Shown here piece after piece: positions 19,124 through 25,871 of a stretch of 64,000 bases of DNA. The DNA comes from Halofilum ochraceum (lineage in GTDB: Bacteria > Pseudomonadota > Gammaproteobacteria > XJ16 > Halofilaceae). The stretch is taken from the NCBI RefSeq assembly GCF_001614315.2, contig NZ_LVEG02000005.1, positions 372,001 to 436,000 on the forward strand. Direction: 5' to 3'. The first letter of the stretch is position 1. The number at the start of each line of letters is the position of its first letter. The position numbers were made by a program, and so were the translations under genes. Below the pieces are notes generated by a model. It was not told where the DNA came from, did not search any database, and was given only the letters and a program-made list of their open reading frames with translations.

Positions 19124-20314
19124 TCAGAGCGAATCCAGCCCGCGCGCCAGATCCGCGCGGATATCCCGCACCGACTCCAGCCCCGCCGAAACGCGGATCA
19201 GGCCGTCATCGATGCCCGCGGCCGCCCGCTGCTCGGGTGCCAGTCGCCCATGCGTCGTCGAGGCGGGGTGCGTCACCGTCGTCTTCGCATCGCCGAGATT
19301 CGCGGTGATCGACAGCAGACGCGTGTGATCGATCACGTGCCACGCCGCCGGCTGCCCGCCGACCACCTCGAACGATACGATGCCACCGAACGCCGACTGC
19401 TGGCGCCGCGCCAGTTCGTGCTGCGGGTGGTCTTCCAGGCCCGGGTAATGCACGCGTGCGACGGCCGAATGCGAGGCCAGCCACTGCGCCAGTTCGAATG
19501 CGTGTGCGCAGTGGGCCTGCATGCGCAGCTCGAGCGTCTCCAGACCCTTGAGGAACACCCACGCATTGAACGGACTCATGCAGGGCCCAGCGGTGCGTAG
19601 AAACCCGAACACCTTTTCGCCGACCGTCTCCTCATCGCCGACGACGGCGCCACCGATGCAGCGACCCTGACCGTCCAGATATTTCGTCGCCGAGTGGATG
19701 ACGATATCCGCGCCGAATTCGAACGGGCGTTGCAGCGCCGGCGTACAGAAGCAGTTGTCCACTACCAGCAGCGCGCCGTGCGCATGGGCGATATCGGCGA
19801 TCGCCCGGATATCCGCGATCTCGGTCAGCGGATTCGTGGGGGTCTCGAGATAGAGGATTTTCGTCTCCGGCCGCAACGCCTCACGCCAACGCCGTGGATC
19901 CGTCGGCGACACCCAGGTCGTGTCGATGCCCAGCTTCGACAGGTAGTTGTTGAACAACGAGGTCGTGGCCCCGAAGACACCGGTCGAAGAGATGATGTGA
20001 TCCCCGCTCGACAGGAGCGCCAGGCAAGTGGACAGGATCGCGGCCATGCCGGAGCCGGTCGCGACGCAGCAGCTCCCACCCTCCAGCGCCGCCAGGCGCC
20101 GCTCGAACGCCCGCACGGTCGGATTGGTAAAGCGCGAATAGACGTTGCCGGACCGGTTTCCGGCGAACGATTCCGCCGCCTCGCCGGCCGAGGAGAAGCA
20201 GAAACTGGAGGTGGCGAAAATCGGTTCGCTGTTTTCCCACTCCTGTGTGCGGACGTGGCCCGCACGGACAGCGCGCGTCGCCGGATCGAACTCGGACCAG
20301 TCGTCGATGGTCAT
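19124..20314 (-). CDS. metZ: O-succinylhomoserine sulfhydrylase
   Basis: A 396-residue Cys/Met-metabolism PLP enzyme converting O-succinylhomoserine and sulfide to homocysteine. It has SGNVYSRFTNPT, VATGSGMAAI, the PLP-lysine loop HSATKYLDGQG (near 210), FLRTAGPCMSPFNAW and the SLGDAKT-like NLGDAKTTVTHPASTTH segment. Call as MetZ rather than a gamma-lyase rests on overall resemblance and on the SAM-II riboswitch in its leader. It shares the methionine pathway with hom at the left edge. Confidence 0.92.
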   Translation of the reverse strand: MTIDDWSEFDPATRAVRAGHVRTQEWENSEPIFATSSFCFSSAGEAAESFAGNRSGNVYSRFTNPTVRAFERRLAALEGGSCCVATGSGMAAILSTCLALLSSGDHIISSTGVFGATTSLFNNYLSKLGIDTTWVSPTDPRRWREALRPETKILYLETPTNPLTEIADIRAIADIAHAHGALLVVDNCFCTPALQRPFEFGADIVIHSATKYLDGQGRCIGGAVVGDEETVGEKVFGFLRTAGPCMSPFNAWVFLKGLETLELRMQAHCAHAFELAQWLASHSAVARVHYPGLEDHPQHELARRQQSAFGGIVSFEVVGGQPAAWHVIDHTRLLSITANLGDAKTTVTHPASTTHGRLAPEQRAAAGIDDGLIRVSAGLESVRDIRADLARGLDSL

Positions 20315-20366
20315 GGCGGTGAACCCCCGGTGCGGTAAACGGGCGGATTACGGTGAATCCATGGGG

Positions 20367-20398
20367 GCTAAAGCGGGCAGCAACCAGCTCGCTTTAGC
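20367..20398 (-). promoter_or_regulatory. Anti-aptamer hairpin in the metZ leader
   Basis: On the minus strand GCTAAAGCGAGC (20398-20387) can pair with GCCCGCTTTAGC (20378-20367), 11 of 12 positions. It uses the GCTAAA and P2 strand that the SAM-II pseudoknot also needs, so the two structures exclude each other. A GCCCCC run right after it could also pair with the GGGGG close to the metZ start. This suggests the expression platform; the mechanism is inferred. Confidence 0.6.
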
Positions 20399-20445
20399 GG
20401 TATTTATAAGGCGCCCGCAAGCTGATGCAGTCAAATCGGCGCCAA
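20386..20445 (-). promoter_or_regulatory. SAM-II riboswitch aptamer upstream of metZ
   Basis: On the minus strand the order of elements matches the SAM-II (SAM_alpha) pseudoknot: P1 GGCGCC (20443-20438), the conserved GATTTGA loop start, the P2 strand AGCTTGC (20423-20417), P1 partner GGCGCC (20415-20410), an A/U-rich joint containing ATAAAT, the conserved GCTAAA (20398-20393), and the P2 partner GCGAGCT (20392-20386). P1 is 6 bp and P2 is 7 bp with one G-U pair. The aptamer ends 71 bases before the metZ start and should lower metZ expression when SAM is abundant. Confidence 0.9.
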
Positions 20446-20582
20446 TCCAGAGCCCGCGATACTAGGCAGACATACGAATCGGGTCAATACGCGCGTTCAG
20501 GTCACCATTGGCCCGCCAGGCACGTCGCCTTGCGACCGAAGCGGACCAGCCCGCCAAGAGGCGTGCGGCTCCATCCAATGGC

Positions 20583-20616
20583 GGGCCGACTGTCGACTGG
20601 AGGCGACAGCCGGCCC
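20583..20616 (-). terminator. Hairpin downstream of the osmoprotectant ABC operon
   Basis: GGGCCGACTGTCG (20583-20595) pairs with CGACAGCCGGCCC (20604-20616), 12 of 13 positions, around an 8-base loop. It lies 19 bases after the stop of the binding-protein gene and before the metZ leader. There is no T-tract, so efficiency is unknown. Copies of GGCCCGCCA/TGGCGGGCC nearby form a weaker outer pairing. Confidence 0.5.
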
Positions 20617-20634
20617 GTGACCGCAATGGCGGGA

Positions 20635-21519
20635 TCAGTCGTCGACCAGACCGTTGTCGCGAACCCATTCCCGCGCAACATCCTCGGGTTCGCGCTCGTC
20701 GATGCCGACCGCCCGGTTCATCTGCTGCAGATCCCTGTCGCTCAGGTTCGCGGAGATCTCGTTGAGCGCGCCGCGGATGGTGTCATTGAGCACCTCGGCG
20801 CGCGCCACCGGCACCAGGTTCTGCGCCGGCTCGAGTCCCTTATCGTCCGCCAGCACGACCCAGCCGCGCGCATCGATCACACCCTGCGTCGTGAACATGC
20901 GCGCCACATCGATATCGCCGTTCTCCAGTGCGCCGACCGTGACGGGACCGCCCGCGTCGAGCGGCCGGAACTGCGCGAATTCGATCCCGTAGACGTCTTT
21001 CAGACCCTCGAGCCCCGTCTTGCGCGTCTTCATCTCGGGCGGCCCGCCGACGATCATGTCACCCGACACCGCCGCCAGATCGGAGAACGTCTCCAGGTCG
21101 TGTTTCTCTGCGGTCTCCGGGCGAACCACCAGCGTATTCTTGTTCTGCGCATCGGCCGGTTCCAGCAGCTCCAGGCCATCCGGCAGTGCCTCACGGAGTT
21201 GGCGTGCCACCGCATCGGATTCCCGCGCGGGGATCTCGCCCCCCTCGCTCAGGTACGCCAGCAACGACCCGGTATACTCCGGCAGGATATCGATCTCGCC
21301 GGAGGTGAGCGCCGGATAGACGATCTCGCGCGAACCGAGATTGAGCCGTTTTTCGACTTCGACACCCCGATCTTCAAGCACTTCGGCGTAGATGTTCGCG
21401 AGGATCAACTGCTCCGCGAAATTGGTTGATCCCACGACCACGCGCGCGGCCGAAGCCGTGGTGGCCACCGCCAGCATCATGAAGCCCGCAAGCGTGACCT
21501 GCAGCCATTTCATGCTCAT
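20635..21519 (-). CDS. Osmoprotectant/glycine betaine ABC importer, binding protein
   Basis: A 294-residue periplasmic protein of the OpuAC/OsmF (YehZ) type with a signal peptide cut after TASA (about residue 24). Typical stretches are VVVGSTNFAEQLILANIYAEVLE, LGSREIVYPALTSGEIDILPEYTGSLL and ENGDIDVARMFTTQGVI. The ATG at 21517-21519 has AAGGAA seven bases upstream. It is the last gene of an ATPase-permease-permease-binding protein operon, with a 103-base gap before it. Substrate is inferred from the family only. Confidence 0.9.
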   Translation of the reverse strand: MSMKWLQVTLAGFMMLAVATTASAARVVVGSTNFAEQLILANIYAEVLEDRGVEVEKRLNLGSREIVYPALTSGEIDILPEYTGSLLAYLSEGGEIPARESDAVARQLREALPDGLELLEPADAQNKNTLVVRPETAEKHDLETFSDLAAVSGDMIVGGPPEMKTRKTGLEGLKDVYGIEFAQFRPLDAGGPVTVGALENGDIDVARMFTTQGVIDARGWVVLADDKGLEPAQNLVPVARAEVLNDTIRGALNEISANLSDRDLQQMNRAVGIDEREPEDVAREWVRDNGLVDD

Positions 21520-21622
21520 AACGCGTTCCTTTTCCGGCCTGTACCGGATCGCTCAGGGGATAAGGTAGCGGTCTACGGCTACTGTCCGGAGTCCTTCTCG
21601 CACCGACGGGATCCGGATTCAC

Positions 21623-22402
21623 TCAACCGCGAATACCTTCCGACACGACCTGCTTCTGGATCACCGCAAGAATAGCCTCGATGGCAATCGCGAGCAAAGC
21701 GACCACGATGGCGCCCCCGACCACCTGCGTCAGCTCGCGTGTCGCGAGTCCGTCGATCAGATAACGCCCGAGGCCGCCCAGGCCCACATAGGCGGCGAGC
21801 GTGGCCGTCGACATGACCTGCACCGCCGAAGTCCGGATACCCGCCATGATGACCGGCAGCGCAATCGGCAATTCGATCTGCCACAGGCTCTGCCAGCCGG
21901 TCATGCCTACACCGCGTGCAGCCTGACGTATATCGGGGTCAATCGAGCGCATACCGACATAGCTGTTGGTCACGATCGGCGGTACGCCCAGAGCGACCAG
22001 CGCCACGAGGATCGGTGTGTCGCCGTAGCCGACGAGCAGGAATACGAGGATCACCACACCGAATTCCGGTACCGCCCGACCGATATTCGATACGTTGATC
22101 GCCAGCAGACCACCCCGGCCCAGATGACCGAGACCGATACCCAGCGGCAGTGCGATCAGCATGGCGATGCCCATGGAGACCAGGACGTAGTACACATGCT
22201 CGACGGTGCGTACCGGAATTCCGGTACGCCCCTGCCAGTTGGCCGGATCGGCGAACCAGTTCAGGGTACTGACAAGGATCCCGACATCGCCGCCCGCACC
22301 CGCGGCCCACGCCGCCGACACGGTGCACACCGCGAGCAGGAGTACCGTTGCGGCCGCAGGAGCGGCAAAGCGCGGCAGGATCAGGCGCCGTAATCGGATC
22401 AT
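21623..22402 (-). CDS. Osmoprotectant ABC importer, permease 2
   Basis: A 259-residue inner-membrane permease of the YehY/OpuBD type with an N-terminal anchor and about six helices. The EAA-type loop is QAARGVGMTGWQSLWQIELPIALPVIMAG, followed by TLAAYVGLGGLGRYL. The ATG at 22400-22402 overlaps the stop of permease 1 as ATGA, so translation is coupled. A large periplasmic loop after helix 1 contains WFADPANWQGR. Confidence 0.9.
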   Translation of the reverse strand: MIRLRRLILPRFAAPAAATVLLLAVCTVSAAWAAGAGGDVGILVSTLNWFADPANWQGRTGIPVRTVEHVYYVLVSMGIAMLIALPLGIGLGHLGRGGLLAINVSNIGRAVPEFGVVILVFLLVGYGDTPILVALVALGVPPIVTNSYVGMRSIDPDIRQAARGVGMTGWQSLWQIELPIALPVIMAGIRTSAVQVMSTATLAAYVGLGGLGRYLIDGLATRELTQVVGGAIVVALLAIAIEAILAVIQKQVVSEGIRG

Positions 22403-23043
22403 TCGCGACCCCGTCGCCACGGCGTCAGCAGCCACAGCAGCCCCACCAAAGCGAGATCCACCACGACGGCGAGCGCCACGGACAGGACAAACCCAACGAT
22501 CAGCGGCGTCGTGCGTTGCAGCGTGAAACCGGTGATGAACAGCTGTCCCAGACCGCCCTGCCCGATCAGCGCCGTCACCGTGACCAGCCCTATGGTGGTG
22601 ACCGCCGCGATCCGCACACCGGCCATGATCACGGGCAGTGCCACCGGGAGTTCAACCATGAACAACTGCCGCGCGCGCGTATATCCCATCGCCCTGGCCG
22701 CCTCGCTGATATCCCATGGCACACCATTGAAGCCCGCCACGATGTTGCGGAACAGGATCAGCAGCGTATAGATGGTAAGCCCGATCAGTGAGGTCGCTAC
22801 CGACAGCCCCGTGAACGGTATCAGCAGGATGAACAGCGCCAGTGAGGGGATGGTGAAGGCCACCCCGGTCGCGGCCAGCGAGGGCCCGTACAGCCGGGGC
22901 CAATGGATGGCCGCCAGCGCCAGCGGGAACGCGATCAGGAAACCGATCAGCATCGCCAGACCGGTCAGGTGGATATGCTCCAGCGTCTTGTCGAGCAGCA
23001 GGTCCGTATTGCTGCCGATCCAGGACCAGCGCACGAGATTCAT
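22399..23043 (-). CDS. Osmoprotectant ABC importer, permease 1
   Basis: A 214-residue permease with the EAA loop SEAARAMGYTRARQLFMVELPVALPVIMAG and the following VTALIGQGGLGQLF, as in OpuBB/YehW proteins. The start at 23041-23043 overlaps the ATPase stop (ATGA), and the stop overlaps the next permease start the same way. This tight coupling is typical of importers with two different permeases. Confidence 0.9.
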   Translation of the reverse strand: MNLVRWSWIGSNTDLLLDKTLEHIHLTGLAMLIGFLIAFPLALAAIHWPRLYGPSLAATGVAFTIPSLALFILLIPFTGLSVATSLIGLTIYTLLILFRNIVAGFNGVPWDISEAARAMGYTRARQLFMVELPVALPVIMAGVRIAAVTTIGLVTVTALIGQGGLGQLFITGFTLQRTTPLIVGFVLSVALAVVVDLALVGLLWLLTPWRRGRE

Positions 23044-24128
23044 GCCAGTACCGGGTTCAGACTGGCTTGGGTGAGCACGCCCTCCAGCCGCCCCTGGCTG
23101 TCGACGCGCGGCGCCACCCCGATGGTGGAAGCGACCATCGCGTTTACCGCCGCGCGCAGCGACTCGCCAGTGGTCACGGTGTAACGGAATGGCCTCGTCG
23201 CGGCATCCGCAACCGTGGCACCGGTCAAGGCATCGACCGCGAGCCAACCCCGGAGGCGTTGTTGATCATCAACCACGATCACCCACTCGCGCCCGTGGCG
23301 CCGTGCGACCTCGCGTGCGGCCTCGGCGCTGTCCCCCGGTACGACCAGCGGCGCTTCTTCCACCCCCACGTCGGCCACGTCGATCAGTGCAAGACGCCGC
23401 AGCTCACGATCACGGCCCAGAAAGTCGACCACAAAATCGTTCGCCGGGGCCGCCAACAGTTCCGTCGGTGATGCGTACTGTGCAATCCGCCCGCCATTCT
23501 GGAATACGGCGATGCTGTCACCGATCCTGATCGCCTCCTCGATATCGTGGGTCACGAATACGATCGTCTTGCCCAGACGCCGCTGCAGCCGCACCAGCTC
23601 GTCCTGGAGATGCGCACGCACGACCGGATCGACCGCCGCGAACGGCTCGTCCATCAGCATCAACGGCGGATCCGCGGCGAGCGCGCGCGCGACGCCCACG
23701 CGCTGCCGCTGCCCGCCCGAAAGCGCATGCGGAAAGCGGTCCAGCAGATCCGGTGCGAGGCCCACCAGGTCGGCCAGTTCCTCGACACGCCGGTCGATCG
23801 TAGCCCGCGACCAGCCGAGCAGTCGCGGGACAGTACCGATATTCGCGCGGATCCGGCGGTGCGGGAACAACCCTGAGGTCTGCATGACATAGCCGATGCC
23901 GCGCCGGAGCTCGATCCGATCCTGGCTCATGACATCGGTGCCATTGACCAGCACGCGACCGGAACTCGGATCCTCGAGGCGGTTGATCATCCGCAGTGAG
24001 GTCGTTTTGCCGCAGCCGGACGGACCGACCAGCACGGTCAGTTCACCGTCGCGGATTTCGAGGTCCAGGTCATCGACCGCCGGAGCGCCGCGGTCAAACC
24101 GCTTGGTTACCGATTCGAATCGGATCAT
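23040..24128 (-). CDS. Osmoprotectant ABC importer, ATPase with CBS domains
   Basis: A 362-residue cytosolic ATPase with Walker A GPSGCGKTT, signature LSGGQRQRVGVARAL, Walker B LMLMDEPFAAVD and the switch His in VTHDIEEA. The last 120 residues form a CBS pair, as in OpuA-type ATPases where CBS domains sense ionic strength. The start MIRFESVTKRF at 24128 fits the family; an in-frame TTG at 24167 would add 13 residues. It heads the four-gene operon. Confidence 0.92.
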   Translation of the reverse strand: MIRFESVTKRFDRGAPAVDDLDLEIRDGELTVLVGPSGCGKTTSLRMINRLEDPSSGRVLVNGTDVMSQDRIELRRGIGYVMQTSGLFPHRRIRANIGTVPRLLGWSRATIDRRVEELADLVGLAPDLLDRFPHALSGGQRQRVGVARALAADPPLMLMDEPFAAVDPVVRAHLQDELVRLQRRLGKTIVFVTHDIEEAIRIGDSIAVFQNGGRIAQYASPTELLAAPANDFVVDFLGRDRELRRLALIDVADVGVEEAPLVVPGDSAEAAREVARRHGREWVIVVDDQQRLRGWLAVDALTGATVADAATRPFRYTVTTGESLRAAVNAMVASTIGVAPRVDSQGRLEGVLTQASLNPVLA

Positions 24129-24310
24129 GGAAGTTTCGCCGGTCGGGATCGATGGATAAACGGACAACGCTCACCGCGGCCAGAAGAGATCATCCCCTGG
24201 CTGGCCGCATGACGCGCGGACGAGGATCAACGACGAAAGCATGATCCTGGACTTTGCGGGCGGTGTCGACCCTGGCCCACGGCCGACGCCATCCCGACAG
24301 GCCGACGAAA

Positions 24311-24326
24311 CAGGCTTACAAGCCTG
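24311..24326. repeat. REP-like palindrome
   Basis: CAGGCTT and AAGCCTG face each other around a 2-base loop, inside a stretch (24295-24350) with further short inverted pieces. It lies in the 282-base region between the osmoprotectant ATPase start and the end of the small membrane protein gene. It resembles single REP units; nothing else is evident in that region. Confidence 0.45.
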
Positions 24327-24410
24327 CTCCCGGCGCAGGCGCCTACAGCGCGTACGGCGGGGACCGCACCACTCGCAAGTCGGCTTGACCTCGGGGGAGG
24401 AAAGTACGGA

Positions 24411-24791
24411 TCAGTACCCGAGACCCCGCAGCAGAAGATCGCCATAGCCCCATATCACGGTCCCGATCAGACTCATGGTGAAACCGCCGAACTCATCCAT
24501 CAGGATCCTGCGCGTGTGGGACAGATCGCGCTCATACGCCACCGTGCCGCGAACCGGCGGCGCATGGCCCCGCCGATAGTGCAGCTTTTCCATCATCGCC
24601 GATTCGAGGTCAGCGCCGGCGCAGAGGACGCTGTGTTTCACCAGCAGCAGCAGGCCGAAGACCGTCATGATGGAACCGGAGCGGGCGAACCATTGCGGGT
24701 CACCCGTTGCCGTCGAGAGCGTCAGCGATCCGGCCGTGATGCCGATGGCGATGCCGCCGACCGCCCAGGTATTGATCAGGATTTCACGCAT
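24411..24791 (-). CDS. Small membrane protein of unknown function
   Basis: A 126-residue protein with three hydrophobic stretches (about 7-28, 36-56 and 101-122) separated by a charged loop containing MMEKLHYRRGHAPPVRGTVAYERDLSHTRRILMDEFGG. I do not recognise the family. It is the last gene of the minus-strand group that contains the ligase-like protein, DoxX and the acidic-repeat protein, 156 bases behind the latter. Membership in the same functional unit is inferred from position only. A weak GGGGTGA precedes the ATG. Confidence 0.6.
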   Translation of the reverse strand: MREILINTWAVGGIAIGITAGSLTLSTATGDPQWFARSGSIMTVFGLLLLVKHSVLCAGADLESAMMEKLHYRRGHAPPVRGTVAYERDLSHTRRILMDEFGGFTMSLIGTVIWGYGDLLLRGLGY

Positions 24792-24947
24792 GGCCGGTCA
24801 CCCCGATCGCATTCCGAAATCCGCTGCTCCCGATCGTGGCACGGCTGCCTTGTGCCAAAAGGTATACCGCACCGGGCGATTCGGCCGCTCGCGAGAACGG
24901 CAGAGCGCCCGATACGGTATACCCGTCATGAGTCCGCAAGCGACTGT

Positions 24948-25253
24948 TCAGTAGCCGCTTTCGGACTCACCTTCCGCTTCGCCTTCAGCTTCACCTTCGG
25001 CCTCGCCTTCGGCTTCACCTTCAGCTTCGCCTTCGGCCTCACCTTCGGCCTCGGCTTCGCCTTCCGCTTTGCCTTCGGCTTCACCTTCGGCCTCAGCCAC
25101 GGTCATCTGGTACCCGTCTTCCGCGACCGCATCGGAGACAATCGCATGCCCTCCCGATACGCCCGCCACGAGTGCCAGCACCGGTGCCGCATAGGCGATA
25201 CCGCGTGACAGCCTGCGAAGCAGTTGCTGCCGTTGCGCTTCTTCTTGAGACAT
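24948..25253 (-). CDS. Small membrane-anchored protein with acidic GEAE-repeat tail ending in Tyr
   Basis: A 101-residue protein with three parts: a charged N-terminus (MSQEEAQRQQLLRRLSR), one hydrophobic helix (about 18-40, AYAAPVLALVAGVSGGHAIV) and a 47-residue tail from about residue 53 composed of Glu, Ala and Gly in a GEAE register. The tail has one Lys (EGKAEGEAE) and ends ESESGY. The coding DNA is a degenerate 12-bp tandem repeat. A strong AGGAGGAGAT lies directly before the ATG, so it is very likely translated well. The composition recalls both the repeat part of HvfA-type RiPP precursors (without Cys) and the glutamate-rich tubulin tail that ends in Tyr. It could be a substrate of the ligase-like protein encoded upstream; this is inference. 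Confidence 0.8.
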   Translation of the reverse strand: MSQEEAQRQQLLRRLSRGIAYAAPVLALVAGVSGGHAIVSDAVAEDGYQMTVAEAEGEAEGKAEGEAEAEGEAEGEAEGEAEGEAEGEAEGEAEGESESGY

Positions 25254-25343
25254 ATCTCCTCCTGAGACTTTGCGACCTGAGTCGCATTACACGAGGTCAA
25301 AACGCACCTCGATCGGCTCACCGCCCGGGCATGAGGGGAACGA

Positions 25344-25763
25344 TCAGAAATCATTACCCCTCACGAGGATGTACAGCGCCACGAACAGCAGTGTGACCTG
25401 GAACATCATGCCCCCGAGCGGGTGAGTCGGCGTGGCCATAAAATGCCACTGCCCCCAGTGCTCCATGACGATCGCACCCAGAAGAACGGGTACGGTCATC
25501 ACGGCACCAAGACGGGTAATCCAGCCGTTGGTCAGCGCGCCGAGCACGATCAACACGCCGGCACCGATTTCGGCAAGGGCTACGGGCAGCGCCATCAGAT
25601 ACGGCAGGTCCATCGCCGCGGCAAAACCGGCGATGCCGCTCCCCATGAACTTGTCGATACCCATGTACAGAAACACGGACACGAACGCCGCCCGTACGAA
25701 CCAGTGCGCATGCCGGCCGACGTTATCGAGGGTTTCGTCTCCGGTATTGATCGGCGCCCCCAT
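25344..25763 (-). CDS. DoxX-family membrane protein
   Basis: A 139-residue protein with four helices. DoxX-type features include FVRAAFVSVFLYMGIDKFMG in helix 1, ALAEIGAGVLIVLGALT, and a C-terminal MMFQVTLLFVALYILVRG. DoxX proteins are quinone- or redox-linked membrane proteins of unclear function and occur in many RiPP-like clusters. GAGGAGGATCAGATC precedes the ATG at 25761-25763. It lies 108 bases after the ligase-like gene and 90 bases before the acidic-repeat gene. Confidence 0.85.
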   Translation of the reverse strand: MGAPINTGDETLDNVGRHAHWFVRAAFVSVFLYMGIDKFMGSGIAGFAAAMDLPYLMALPVALAEIGAGVLIVLGALTNGWITRLGAVMTVPVLLGAIVMEHWGQWHFMATPTHPLGGMMFQVTLLFVALYILVRGNDF

Positions 25764-25871
25764 GATCTGATCCTCCTCTTGTCATCCGTGCAGCGATTGC
25801 CGCGCAATCGCAGTGTGGCCATCACTTCGGCATCGTGGCCTTCCGTAATGTGTGGTTGAGCATGGCAGGTA

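Noticed and set aside
20350-20364. Four-codon leader frame (ATG GAT TCA CCG TAA) in the metZ leader
   Set aside because: Too short, without Met-rich codons or a ribosome binding site. The SAM-II aptamer already explains regulation.
22348-22791. Plus-strand frames opposite the osmoprotectant permeases
   Set aside because: They are antisense to well-supported permease genes and have shadow composition.
24950-25100. CRISPR or satellite array at the 12-bp repeat
   Set aside because: The repeat is in frame, coding and preceded by a strong ribosome binding site. Units are contiguous without spacers, so it is a protein repeat.
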